This document shows, piece by piece, positions 57,901 through 64,000 of a DNA stretch of 64,000 nucleotides. The DNA lies in contig CM075737.1 of the NCBI GenBank assembly GCA_037974335.1, positions 4,625,584-4,689,583 of the forward strand. Direction: 5' to 3'. Made by a program: the position numbers and the translations under genes. Every line of letters begins with the position of its first letter. Position 1 is the stretch's first letter. The notes beneath the pieces were generated by a model. That model made no database searches, was not told where the DNA came from, and saw only the letters and a list, made by a program, of their open reading frames with translations. This DNA comes from Prionace glauca (taxonomy: Eukaryota > Chordata > Chondrichthyes > Carcharhiniformes > Carcharhinidae).

Positions 57901-60900
57901 GATAACTGTTGTACCATTTCTACATGCATCATTTATTCCTTTGTTTATTTCGTACCCCACTGTGATGTCATTATTTGATGGCCTATAGACTACGTCTATC
58001 AGTGACTTTTTCTCCTTACTATTTCTAATTTCCACCCAAATGAATTCAACCTTTTTGTAATGTATCTCCTGGTCTCTTTTGCTATGCATGTGCTCTAGCT
58101 AATGTTTTCCAATCTCCATATTTCTGCACGCATCTATTGCTTTCTTGAAAGTAAATTGCTCTTTTTGTAGACTGACTCACACAGTTGGACCTTTCATGCC
58201 TAATTCTATCTTTAATGAGATCATCTTTTAATTGCCCAAATTCACAGAATTCTGCGAGCTGTTTACAACATTTGCATATTGGTCAGTGGATTCTTTACCA
58301 CTTTGAGATTTAGTGTTGAATACATAGCATTCGTAAGTTAACTTAGGATTTAAAGTGTGCCGTCAAGACTTTCAAAATTTCCACAGTCTGTATTTTCAGT
58401 TATTGGATAGACTTAAGGTGTTTCTCTCCAGCAGTGTTAAAAGCGTTGCGATTCATAGCAGCTCAGGCTTGTTAATTAAACTTGTTGCAAGTGGAACAAG
58501 ATACCATTCCTGCTGCACATCTCCTTTAATTTAACTGGAGCCGGTAGTAGGAAATTTACAGCCGTATTTGGCTCACACTGTACTTTACTTGCAGCCGTCA
58601 GCTGCCTCGGCCCCAAGCTCTGGAATTCCCTCCCTAATCTGCTCCATTCTGTACCTCACTCTCCTCCTCCAGACATTCCTTCAAACCTTCTCTTTGACCA
58701 AGCATTTGGCCATCTGTCCAAATCTTTATTTCTGGCTCAGTGTCAAAAGTTGTTTGATACTGTCTCTGTGAAGTCTCTGGGGACTTGTTGCTGGGTTAGG
58801 ATGCTATACAAGTTCAAATTGATGTTGTTAAAATGTTGTCATTGTTGCAGCATAGGCAAATGTACCAATTCCTGCTTCAGAACTGGTTGTACAAGATCAG
58901 CTCAGAATCCCAGGGTTTTAATTGAAATCGGGAGGGAACTCGGGAGTATTTTGCATAAACAAAGCAATAAAGGAATCTTGTCTACACAGTTAAAAGCAGT
59001 GCTGTAATAGAGATCTACACTCCGCTGTGATTGGCAAGTCCTGCTGAACACATCCCCACATGCACAGCTGTCCCCAACAGTTGTCACAGGAACAGTGAAC
59101 AGCTCACGCCCGCCACGGAGTGTCAAACCCGAGGAATGTGACACGGTGGGAAAGGTGCAGTTTTTCATTCCCGCTTCGTTGCGCTGAAGAGGGAATGGCC
59201 TTCCTATCCCAGATTGGAGGAGCTAACAGCAGCTTCAGATCACAAATCAATCAGGACTCAACAGTTGTCACTCCGAGGGGAGGAAAGCCTATTGTTGAGT
59301 GAAAGTGTAACTCACGGTGATGACTGACACCCTATTGAGGCTTTAAGGAGTTGAGAAAAGGATTAACAGGATTATACCATCTATCTGTGTGTCAAACAGA
59401 TTAGCTCAATTTGAGTGGAAGTGTCAAGATTCTTTCAGCTCAGCTGCCTGACACCCAGTGGCTTCACTGCAAAAACCCAGGTGTTTGGCTATTCAGAATG
59501 AATATTTAGGAGAGCGATAGAGTAGGAGGCGCAAGAAATTAAAATAACACAATCAAAGAAACAGAAGTTAAGCTTCGAATGGAAGAAATAAAAATGATGA
59601 GACAGAGGAGAGAGAGAGAGCCACAAAGATGGGAGGGGAGAAACAACTGAGAAGTTAGGAAACCCAGTGTCAGGGCGGAGGGGGTGAGCTGGAATCCAGT
59701 GTCAGGGCAGAGGGAGTGAACTGGAATCCAGTGTCAGGGGCGGAGGGGGTGAGCTGGAATCCAGTGTCGGGGGAGAGGGGGTGAGCTGGAATCCAGTGTC
59801 AGGGTGGAGGGGGTGAGCTGGAATCCAGTGTCAGGGCAGAGGGAGTGAACTGGAATCCAGTGTCAGGGACGGAGGGAGTGAACTGGAATCCAGTGTCAGG
59901 GGCGGAGGGGGTGAGCTGGAATCCAATGTCAGGGTGGAGGGGGCGAACTGGAATCCAGTGTCAGGGGCGGAGGGAGTGAACTGGAATCCAGTGTCAGGGG
60001 CGGAGGGGGTGAGCTGGAATCCAATGTCAGGGTGGAAGGGGCGAACTGGAATCCAGTGTCAGGGGCGGAGGGAGTGAACTGGAATCCAGTGTCAGGGGCG
60101 GAGGGGGTGAGCTGGAATCCAATGTCAGGGTGGAGGGGGCGAACTGGAATCCAGTGTCAGGGGCGGAGGGAGTGAACTGGAATCCAGTGTCAGGGGCGGA
60201 GGGGGTGAGCTGGAATCCAGTGTCAGGGTGGAGGGGGCGAACTGGAATCCAGTGTCAGGGTGGAGGGGGTGAGCTGGAATCCAGTGTCAGGGTGGAGGGG
60301 GTGAGCTGGAATCCAATGTCAGGGTGGAGGGGGCGAACTGGAATCCAGTGTCAGGGGCGGAGGGAGTGAACTGGAATCCAGTGTCAGGGGCGGAGGGAGT
60401 GAACTGGAATCCAATGTCAGGGTGGAGGGGGCAAACTGGAATCCAGTGTCGGGGGAGAGGGGGTGAGCTGGAATCCACTGTCAGGGTGGAGGGGGCGAAC
60501 TGGAATCCAGTGTCAGGGGCGGAGGGAGTGAACTGGAATCCAGTGTCAGGGGCGGAGGGGGTGAGCTGGAATCCAATGTCAGGGCGGAGGGGGTGAGCTG
60601 GAATCCAATGTCAGGGCGGAGGGGGCGAACTGGAATCCAGTGTCAGGGGCGGAGGGAGTGAACTGGAATCCAGTGTCAGGGGCGGAGGGGGTGAGCTGGA
60701 ATCCACTGTCACGGGGAGAAGGGGTGAGCTGGAATCCAGTGTCGGGGGAGAGGGGGTGAGCTGGAATCCACTGTCACGGGGAGAAGAGGTGAGCTGGAAT
60801 CCAGTGTCGGGGGAGAGGGGATGAACTGGAATCCAGTGTCGGGGGGAGAAGGGGTGAGCTGGAATCCAGTGTTGGGGCAGAGGGGATGAGCTGGAATCTA

Positions 60901-63755
60901 GTGTCAGGACGGAGAGGAAGCAGGGGTGAGCTGGAATCCAGTGTCGGGGAGAAGGGGTGAGCTGGAATCCAGTGTCGGGGGGAGAGCTGGAGTCCAGTGT
61001 CAGGGGGAGAAGGGGTGAGCTGGAATCCAGTGTCGGGGGGAGAGCTGGAATCCAGTGTCGGGGGGAGAGGGGGTGAGCTGGAATCCAGTGTCGGGGGGAG
61101 AGGGGGTGAGCTGGAATCCAGTGTCGGGGGGAGAGGGGGTGAGCTGGAATCCAGTGTCGGGGGGAGAGGGGGTGAGCTGGAATCCAGTGTCGGGGGGAGA
61201 GGGGGTGAGCTGGAATCCAGTGCTGGTCATTATCAGTCATTTTTAACCTGTGTTTCAGGTGAGAGACATGGCTCACTCCATTAATCCAACCCTGATTGCT
61301 CTGGCTTGTGGTTCCTATCGACGTGGGAAGCCCACCTGCGGGGATGTGGACATTCTGATCACACATCCAGATGGAAAATCGCACAGAGGTGTTTTCAGTA
61401 AGATCCTGGCTGGGCTGAAGAACACAGGTGAGTGTGACAAGCAATGTGGCAATGGGCAAGGAACAGGCTTATCAGCACAGGTATCTCAGTGTTTGATGGG
61501 GGACAGTGTAGAGGGAGCTTTACTCTGTATCTAACCCCATGCTGTACCTGTCCTGGGAGTGTTTGATGGGAGGGAGAGTATAGAGGAAGCTTTACTCTGT
61601 ATCTAATCCCGTGCTGTACCTGTCCTGGGAGTGTTTGATGGGGACAGTGTAGAGGGAGCTTTACTCTGTATCTAACCCCATGCTGTACCTGTCCTGGGAG
61701 TGTTTGATGGGGGGGGAGAGTATAGAGGAAGCTTTACTCTGTATCTAATCCCGTGCTGTACCTGTCCTGGGAGTGTTTGATGGGGACAGTGTAGAGGGAG
61801 CTTTACTCTGTATCTATTTTTACGAGCATTTGGAGAGGTTTGACATGATCAGGAATAGTCAGCATGGATTTGTCAAGGGCAGGTCGTGCCTTACGAGCCT
61901 AGTTGAGTTCTTCGATAATGTGACTGAACACATTGACGAAGGAAGTGCCGTGGACGTAGTGTACATGGACTTCAGCAAGGCTTTTGATAAGGTCCCCCAT
62001 GCAAGACTTCTTGAGAAGGTGAGAGGGCATGGGATCCAAGGGCCTTTGGCCTTGTGGATCCAGAACTGGCTTGCCTGCAGAAGGCAGAGAGTGGTTGTGG
62101 ATGGGTCTTTTTCGGAATGGAGGTCAGTCACCAGTGGGGTGCCCCAGGGATCTGTTCTGGGACCCTTGTTGTTTGTCATTTTCATAAATGACCTGGATGA
62201 GGAAGTGGAGGGATGGGTTAGCAAGTTCGCTGATGACACGAAGGTCGGCGGTGTTGTGGATGGTCTGGAAGGATGTCAAAAGTTGCAGCAGGACATAGAT
62301 AGGATGCAGGAATGGGCGGAGAAGTGGCAGATGGACTTCAACGCGGATAAATGTGTAGTAGTCCATTTCGGCAGAACCAACGGGATGAACGAGTACACTA
62401 TTAAGGGCAGGGGTCTTAGTAGCGTTGAAGAGCAGAAGGATCTCGGGGTCCGGGTTCACAAGACTCTTAAATCGGCCTTGCAGGTGGAGGAGGTGGTCAA
62501 GAAGGCGTATGGTGTACTGGCCTTCATTAATCGAGGGATTGAGTTTAGGTGTCGGGAGGTAATGCTGCAACTTTACAGGACCCTCGTCAGGCCTCATTTG
62601 GAGTACTGTGCGCAGTTCTGGTCGCCTCACTATAGGAAAGACGTAGAAGCTATTGAAAGGGTGCAGAGGAGATTTACAAGGATGTTGCCTGGACTGGGAG
62701 GCATGCCTTATGAAGATAGGTTGAGGGAGCTGGGACTCTTTTCCCTGGAGAGGCGAAGGTTGAGAGGCGACCTGATAGAAGTTTATAAAATGTTGAGAGG
62801 AATAGATAGGGTGGACTCTCAGAGGCTATTTCCCCGGGTTGAAATGGTTGCTACGAGAGGACACAGATTTAAGGTGCGGGGAGGGAAGTACAGAGGTGAT
62901 GTTAGGGGTAAGTTTTTCACTCAGAGGGTGGTGAGTGATTGGAATCGGCTGCCGTCGTCGGTGGTGGAGGCGAACTCGCTGGGGTCTTTTAAAAGACTTC
63001 TGGATGAGTATATGGGGTTTAATGGGATTGGGGGTTATAGATAGGTCTATAGATTGGTGGGGTTGATGCGATCGGCGCAACTTGAGGGCCGAAGGGCCTG
63101 TTTGTGCTGTAATATTCTATGTTCTATGTTCTAACCCCATGCTGTACCTGTCCTGGGAGTGTTTGATGGGGGGGGAAGAGTATAGAGGAAGCTTTACTCT
63201 GTATCTAATCCCGTGCTGTACCTGCCCTGGGAGTGTTTGATGGGGACAGTGGAGAGGGAGCTTTACTCTGTATCTAACCCTGTGCTGTAGCTGACTCCAG
63301 ACTGAGCTGTGTAGATTTGCAGAGAGATTTTGCAGTTTCCTGAGCACAGAATATTTCCTGTTTGAAGTTTGATGTTGAATTTTCTGTTGAAAGGATTTCT
63401 CACCGATGATCTGGTGACGCAGGAGGACATTGGAAACCAGAAGAAATACCTGGGAGTTTGTCAGCTGCCAGGAGCGGAGCGTCGTCAGCGCCGGCTCGAT
63501 ATCATTGTGGTGCCGTACAGCGAGTTTGCCTGCGCCCTGATGTACTTCACCGGCTCCGCACATTTTAACCGTTCCATTCGTGCATTGGCCAAGACAAAAG
63601 GCATGAGTCTATCGGAGCACTCACTGAACTGCCACGTCCTGAGAAAGGGGAGTGCCAAAATCAGCAGCGGCATCACAATCCCCACCATAACTGAACAAGA
63701 TATTTTTGAGCAGCTGGGACTGCCGTACAGAGAGCCAAGTGAGAGAGACTGGTGA
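33877..63755 (+). CDS. POLL: POLL, DNA polymerase lambda, complete, seven coding exons, 585 aa
   Basis: DNA polymerase lambda is a nuclear family X polymerase for base-excision repair and non-homologous end joining. Coding exons are 33877-33991, 37034-37533, 39177-39485, 44430-44603, 50343-50471, 61259-61427 and 63394-63755: 1758 bp in all, every junction GT-AG and in phase. Domains in order are BRCT (about residues 43-139), a Ser/Thr/Glu-rich linker, the 8-kDa dRP-lyase domain with GIGKGMAEK (Lys323, equivalent to human Lys312), then fingers, palm and thumb. Catalytic Asp438 and Asp440 (GDVDILI) and Asp501 ([10 protein letters not shown]) keep the human spacing, and [11 protein letters not shown] is intact. 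The human protein is 575 aa as I recall. Introns carry most of the minisatellites of the window, but the coding sequence is whole. Confidence 0.96.
34314..34770 (-). mobile_element. CR1-like LINE family A, antisense 3' fragment
   Basis: Complement encodes [20 protein letters not shown] to [20 protein letters not shown] and the tail begins GAACATAAGAAATAGGAGCA. Confidence 0.85.
34771..34960. repeat. Unnamed dispersed repeat fragment
   Basis: GGGCAACAGGTGCATGTGAA, TGGGTCAAAATCCTGGAATT and CTGTGGGTGTACCTACATCA match the repeat at 42830-43470. Confidence 0.55.
35168..36745. repeat. C-rich 27-bp minisatellite in POLL intron
   Basis: Unit CCCAGCTCCCTGCCCGCACC plus CCCCAGC, about 57 copies. Two related interruptions (about 35690-35990 and 36465-36735, with TCTAGCCCCAGCCCC) suggest a higher-order duplication of roughly 775 bp. 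The unit is a multiple of three, so long Pro-rich frames appear on one strand and Gly/Trp-rich frames on the other. It ends about 290 bp before the BRCT exon. The minus strand has four G runs per unit. Confidence 0.95.
37034..37533 (+). CDS. POLL: POLL coding exon 2 (BRCT domain)
   Basis: 500 bp, residues 39-205. BRCT landmarks are the G-I-G-K-A-R segment, [11 protein letters not shown], and Trp115 in [12 protein letters not shown]. The second half is a hydrophilic linker rich in Thr, Glu and Gln, poorly conserved across species. Confidence 0.95.
37555..37885 (+). mobile_element. 3' end of another LINE lineage
   Basis: TGGGTGCCAAGATCTGGAAT, CTTTGACCAAGCTTTTGGCC and AGGTGCTAGACAAATATAAA are the same landmarks as at 58585-58835. 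The tail shares the GCTATATAAAT-like end with SINE2. Confidence 0.65.
38525..39065 (+). mobile_element. SINE2, near full length with internal duplication
   Basis: A tRNA-like head (GTGCCTCAGTGGGTAACACC, B-box-like ATTTGAGTCCC), body (GCAGTACTGAGGGAACACAA, TGAGACATTAAATTAAGGCC) and tail (TTGTGAAAGGTGCTATAGAA ATACAAGTC, in two parts). Extra GCCAGTGCCG repeats swell the middle. It lies in POLL intron 2. Confidence 0.7.
39177..39485 (+). CDS. POLL: POLL coding exon 3
   Basis: 309 bp, residues 206-308. Acidic start [20 protein letters not shown], then WVCAQ and the first helices of the 8-kDa domain ([32 protein letters not shown]). Confidence 0.96.
39600..40229. other. Unassigned GC-rich intron sequence
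   Basis: No exon seen. It contains GCGCATGCGC (40028-40037), an NRF1-type palindrome, with a near match GCGCATGC about 30 bp before it. Confidence 0.4.
40230..40385 (+). mobile_element. Rex1/L2-like LINE 3' tail
   Basis: ACAAGAAACAATACTTTTCA and ATGTGACAATAATAATC match the end of the 20040-21711 element. Confidence 0.7.
40450..41705 (+). mobile_element. LINE fragment carrying an expanded minisatellite
   Basis: The left part encodes [18 protein letters not shown] and [13 protein letters not shown]. The right part (41546-41705) is the normal LINE end (AAAGGGAATTTGATAATTAT, TAATGGGCTGAATGGC). The intervening 40878-41545 is a tandem expansion of one LINE segment. Confidence 0.75.
40878..41545. 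repeat. 57-bp minisatellite derived from LINE coding sequence
   Basis: About 12 copies of GATCTGGAATGTACTGTCTG then AGAGTGTGGTGGAGACAGAT and a variable TCACACAGTGAGT. Each unit is one pass through the LINE I-W-N-A-L...V-V-E-T-D-S segment. Confidence 0.88.
41735..41960 (-). mobile_element. Antisense LINE fragment
   Basis: CTGACAGTGGAAACAGTTTC and CAACACCTCCATTAACCC; decayed. Confidence 0.45.
42005..42163 (+). mobile_element. Second Penelope-like family, terminal fragment
   Basis: TTGACAAAGGATCATCTGGA, CTGCTGAGATTTTCCAGCAT and CCAGCATCTGCAGTAATTTG. A possible 7-bp duplication CCCAGAC flanks it (41998-42004, 42164-42170). Confidence 0.65.
42320..42640 (+). mobile_element. tRNA SINE with HE1-like head and LINE-like tail
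   Basis: Head TGGCACAGTAGTTAGCACTG, B box CGGTTCGATTCCC and core TTTCCTCTGGGTACTCCGG as in HE1-like copies, but the tail is GCTTGATGGGCCAGATGGC, a LINE-type end instead of the usual TAATAAATAAAC tail. Confidence 0.75.
42830..43470. repeat. Unnamed dispersed repeat, longest copy
   Basis: About 640 bp. Landmarks AGGTCAGAGGCTAGGAATCC, CTGCTGGAACTCACCAAGG and GCACTGTGGGTGTACCTATG. Partial copies lie at 3640, 13935, 27020 and 34771. It abuts a family A LINE at the right end. Confidence 0.6.
43472..44060 (-). mobile_element. CR1-like LINE family A, antisense
   Basis: Complement encodes [20 protein letters not shown] and [20 protein letters not shown]; tail at 43472. Several frame breaks. Confidence 0.8.
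44061..44340 (-). mobile_element. Older antisense LINE piece
   Basis: Complement reads a decayed [20 protein letters not shown] segment. It may be a separate copy joined to the family A fragment. Confidence 0.5.
44430..44603 (+). CDS. POLL: POLL coding exon 4 (dRP-lyase helix-hairpin-helix)
   Basis: 174 bp, residues 309-366: [20 protein letters not shown] then [20 protein letters not shown] and QMWYQQ. Lys323 aligns with the human lyase nucleophile. The residue four before it is Gly319, where I recall Arg in human. Confidence 0.96.
44699..44828 (-). mobile_element. LINE family B 3' end, antisense
   Basis: ACAAAGAACAAAGAACAATC, then GAAACAGGCCCTTCGGCCCA and ATGAATGGAACCCTACACAG, identical in order to the 3' end of the long copy at 52382. 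Confidence 0.85.
44829..49885 (+). mobile_element. CR1-like LINE family C, split by a family B LINE
   Basis: The left part (44829-45745) has an open RT frame: [45 protein letters not shown] and [11 protein letters not shown], ending at LRGGNYREG. The right part (49666-49885) resumes [20 protein letters not shown] and runs to the tail CACTGTAATGTTCTATGCTA. The family B copy lies exactly between. Confidence 0.85.
45746..49665 (+). mobile_element. CR1-like LINE family B, 3.9 kb, inside family C
   Basis: The 5' end is truncated inside ORF1 (esterase part, 45836-46411: [30 protein letters not shown]). ORF2 endonuclease (46392-47243) has [24 protein letters not shown] and SDHKSV. RT follows in broken frames (47275-49135), with about eight frame breaks. 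The 3' UTR (49140-49665) has the SINE-like block and ends GTTGTTCTTTGTTCTTTAT. Confidence 0.9.
50085..50162 (+). mobile_element. LINE family B 3' tail fragment
   Basis: GGCGGCGCGGGCTCGTTGGG then CCGAAGGGCCTGTTTCCCGT and TTTGTTCTTTGTTCTTTG. Confidence 0.85.
50343..50471 (+). CDS. POLL: POLL coding exon 5
   Basis: 129 bp, residues 367-409: [20 protein letters not shown] then [20 protein letters not shown]. Links the lyase domain to the fingers. Confidence 0.96.
50718..51178 (-). mobile_element. Antisense LINE 3' end, another lineage
   Basis: AATAGAATCATACAGCACAG then GGCCCTTCGGCCATCGAGTC at the tail; complement encodes [20 protein letters not shown]. Confidence 0.7.
51491..51588 (+). mobile_element. 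Penelope-like terminal fragment
   Basis: 98 bp with a 7-bp flanking duplication ACTGGGA (51484-51490, 51589-51595). Starts just before CACCTGACGAAGAGG and ends with the common GTTGTCAGACTTTTTAC. Confidence 0.75.
52900..55708 (-). pseudogene. LINE ORF2: APE endonuclease and reverse transcriptase, two frame breaks
   Basis: Three frames overlap end to end: 55403-55708, 53589-55418 and 52900-53619, so one break lies near 55410 and one near 53600. Endonuclease residues are visible in [29 protein letters not shown] and [10 protein letters not shown] motifs are [41 protein letters not shown] and [14 protein letters not shown]. The active-site box reads FVDD instead of the usual FADD but keeps both Asp. 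The C-terminus ends GYGRGY. Confidence 0.88.
55731..56648 (-). CDS. LINE ORF1: zinc-finger, coiled coil and esterase-like domain
   Basis: 305 codons with no break. The start chosen is the ATG of [14 protein letters not shown] at 56648; the frame is open a little further upstream without an ATG. An N-terminal C-x2-C...C-x2-C cluster (CVRC, CSKC) resembles the PHD-type finger described in CR1 ORF1. A leucine-rich helix follows ([17 protein letters not shown]), then a basic stretch ([10 protein letters not shown]), then an SGNH/esterase-like domain ([42 protein letters not shown]). The block I serine position reads GDG instead of GDS, so catalysis is doubtful. It overlaps ORF2 slightly. Confidence 0.8.
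   Translation of the reverse strand: MAGNIGRNVSCVRCHMWEFLVVSRVPKVHICSKCLELQCLRARVRQLEGRLEDAFLVRENEEIMAGNHEKEEVSRAEEKGGWTTVRRGKRKKKSSQGPPASPEAPQGSSTGAQKDRQEGETNLEGQKGAGKVIVVGDGRVRGIDRRFCGQRRDSRMVVCLSGAGVKDVTDRVEGILKGEGAQAEVIVHVGEGDIGRSRVEVLRQFRELGAKLKSRTSRVALSGLLPGTSRAKNEEIMQLNAWLRDWCRVEGFTFVDHWEVFKREGQLYRKGGENLNGRGTNVLVGRLAGVFTKLIWRGGGWERVG
57211..57449. mobile_element. Foldback Penelope-derived element with perfect arms
   Basis: 239 bp flanked by a 12-bp duplication ACATTTAAGGTT (57199-57210 and 57450-57461). From about 57250 the sequence is a near-perfect palindrome: arms of about 95 bp (GTAAAAAGTCTGACAACACC at left, GTTGTCAGACTTTTTAC at right) around a loop TCAGGTGAATGGA. A hammerhead-like core lies in the left arm on the minus strand (57321-57346). 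The arms show no mismatch I can find, so it is young. Confidence 0.85.
57515..57850 (+). mobile_element. Rex1/L2-like LINE C-terminal fragment
   Basis: Encodes [20 protein letters not shown] and [20 protein letters not shown]. Confidence 0.75.
57851..58110 (-). mobile_element. Antisense LINE endonuclease fragment
   Basis: Complement encodes [27 protein letters not shown] and [12 protein letters not shown] (the catalytic GDFN box). No RT follows. Confidence 0.7.
58111..58584. other. Unassigned intron sequence
   Basis: Possibly more decayed LINE, but nothing certain. Confidence 0.35.
58585..58835 (+). mobile_element. 3' end of another LINE lineage, copy 2
   Basis: AAGCTCTGGAATTCCCTCCC, CTCTTTGACCAAGCATTTGG and GCTATACAAGTTCAAATTG parallel 37555-37885. 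Confidence 0.65.
58836..59664. other. Unassigned intron sequence
   Basis: No exon or known repeat seen; purine-rich toward the right end (GAGACAGAGGAGAGAGAGAG) just before the minisatellite. Confidence 0.4.
59665..61222. repeat. G-rich 32/33-bp minisatellite abutting POLL exon 6
   Basis: About 48 units of GAGCTGGAATCCAGTGTCAG followed by GGGCGGAGGGGGT or variants. The middle shows a higher-order pattern in which GAGCTGG units alternate with GAACTGG units. The last six units (from about 61035) are nearly identical (GTCGGGGGGAGAGGGGGT). It stops 36 bp before the exon. Confidence 0.95.
61259..61427 (+). CDS. POLL: POLL coding exon 6 (catalytic Asp pair)
   Basis: 169 bp, residues 410-465 plus one base. 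[20 protein letters not shown] and ILITHPDG hold catalytic Asp438 and Asp440. The acceptor GTTTCAG|GTGAGAG starts the exon with GTGAGA, which itself looks like a donor; the phase and family alignment fix the junction. Confidence 0.96.
61485..61814 (+). repeat. 70-bp satellite, about five units, left of LINE D
   Basis: Each unit runs TGTTTGATGGGGACAGTGTA, GAGGGAGCTTTACTCTGTAT, CTAACCCCATGCTGTACCTG, TCCTGGGAG, with GGAGAGTATAGAGGAAGC variants. Confidence 0.9.
61815..63128 (+). mobile_element. CR1-like LINE family D, young, inside the satellite
   Basis: Starts mid-RT and ends GTAATATTCTATGTTCTATG TTCT (octamer-type end). It splits the satellite unit between CTGTATCT and AACCCCATG. The RT frame has no break. 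Confidence 0.92.
61818..63044 (+). CDS. LINE family D reverse transcriptase, partial, open
   Basis: 408 codons from [18 protein letters not shown] to GIGGYR. RT blocks [29 protein letters not shown] and [11 protein letters not shown] are intact, and the C-terminus [20 protein letters not shown] is complete. 5' truncation removed the endonuclease and RT N-terminus. There is no ATG at the LINE edge; the frame is open into the flanking satellite. Confidence 0.88.
   Translation, partial: FYEHLERFDMIRNSQHGFVKGRSCLTSLVEFFDNVTEHIDEGSAVDVVYMDFSKAFDKVPHARLLEKVRGHGIQGPLALWIQNWLACRRQRVVVDGSFSEWRSVTSGVPQGSVLGPLLFVIFINDLDEEVEGWVSKFADDTKVGGVVDGLEGCQKLQQDIDRMQEWAEKWQMDFNADKCVVVHFGRTNGMNEYTIKGRGLSSVEEQKDLGVRVHKTLKSALQVEEVVKKAYGVLAFINRGIEFRCREVMLQLYRTLVRPHLEYCAQFWSPHYRKDVEAIERVQRRFTRMLPGLGGMPYEDRLRELGLFSLERRRLRGDLIEVYKMLRGIDRVDSQRLFPRVEMVATRGHRFKVRGGKYRGDVRGKFFTQRVVSDWNRLPSSVVEANSLGSFKRLLDEYMGFNGIGGYR
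63129..63295 (+). repeat. 70-bp satellite, right of LINE D
   Basis: Resumes AACCCCATGCTGTACCTGTC and continues for about two and a half units up to CCTGTGCTGTAGCTGAC. Confidence 0.88.
63394..63755 (+). CDS. POLL: POLL coding exon 7 (palm and thumb, stop)
   Basis: 362 bp, residues 466-585. [17 protein letters not shown] holds Asp501; [20 protein letters not shown] and LSEHSL follow. The end [12 protein letters not shown] matches the human end. Acceptor TTGAAAG|GA. Confidence 0.97.
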
Positions 63756-63840
63756 CGTCCTGCTACCAGCTGGCAGAGGCCCGATTGCCTCTGTCTGTAG
63801 GTGCATCACCCAGTGAGGTCCTGAAACACAGGCCAGGAAC

Positions 63841-64000
63841 ACATAAGAACATAAGAAATAGGAGCAGGAGTAGGCCATCTGGCCCTTCGAGCCTGCCCCG
63901 CCATTCAATAAGATCATGGCTGATCTGTCGTGACTCAGCTCCACCTTCCCGCCCTCTCCCCATAACCCTTAATCCCTTCTCTTATCAAAAACCCATCAAC
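63841..64000 (-). mobile_element. CR1-like LINE family A, antisense, runs off the window
   Basis: ACATAAGAACATAAGAAATA then TCAATAAGATCATGGCTGAT. It begins 85 bp after the POLL stop, so POLL transcripts must read it or end before it; no AATAAA is seen between the two. Confidence 0.88.

Noticed and set aside
60130-61459. Repeat proteins with Trp-Asn-Pro or Asp-Ser-Ser motifs
   Set aside because: Translations of the 33-bp minisatellite in a POLL intron.

Overview
This window is vertebrate nuclear DNA, almost certainly from a cartilaginous fish (shark or ray). Its coding exons are short, scattered over tens of kilobases and bounded by GT-AG introns. The introns are packed with CR1-type LINEs, a tRNA-derived SINE resembling the elasmobranch HE1 family, Penelope-like elements and long minisatellites. 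The species cannot be named from the sequence alone.

Three host genes are present in the order and orientation I recall for human 10q24: FBXW4 (+, last two coding exons, 8423-10951), DPCD (-, complete, six coding exons, 27970 down to 13532, 203 aa) and POLL (+, complete, seven coding exons, 33877-63755, 585 aa). FBXW4 and DPCD converge. DPCD and POLL diverge from a GC-rich interval near 27.9-28.2 kb. That interval has an X-box (RFX-site) match 17 bp from the DPCD start codon, an E-box and two ETS-type motifs. All exon phases join correctly. The DNA polymerase lambda keeps its BRCT domain, its dRP-lyase lysine and its three catalytic aspartates.

Most of the rest is transposon layer-cake. At least six CR1-like LINE lineages can be told apart by their 3' tails. 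One copy (family B, minus strand, about 52.4-57.0 kb) is near full length, with an esterase-type ORF1 and an endonuclease/RT ORF2. It sits inside an older Rex1/L2-like LINE. Another family B copy (45.7-49.7 kb) splits a different LINE, and a 3.8-kb old LINE (14.3-18.0 kb) holds four later insertions. Penelope-like pieces at 24.2, 32.1, 51.5 and 57.2 kb, plus a second related family at 26.8, 31.4 and 42.0 kb, often have clear target-site duplications, inverted (foldback) architecture and a hammerhead-ribozyme-like core. Several minisatellites occupy the outer flank and POLL introns: 28 bp at 0.1-1.4 kb, C-rich 27 bp at 35.2-36.7 kb, 57 bp inside a LINE at 40.9-41.5 kb, and 33 bp at 59.7-61.2 kb.

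The most novel material is the set of foldback Penelope-derived elements with covarying hammerhead-like stems, the SINE-like segment that is a fixed part of the family B LINE 3' UTR, the X-box in the DPCD/POLL promoter, and an overlapping upstream ATG four bases before the POLL start codon.
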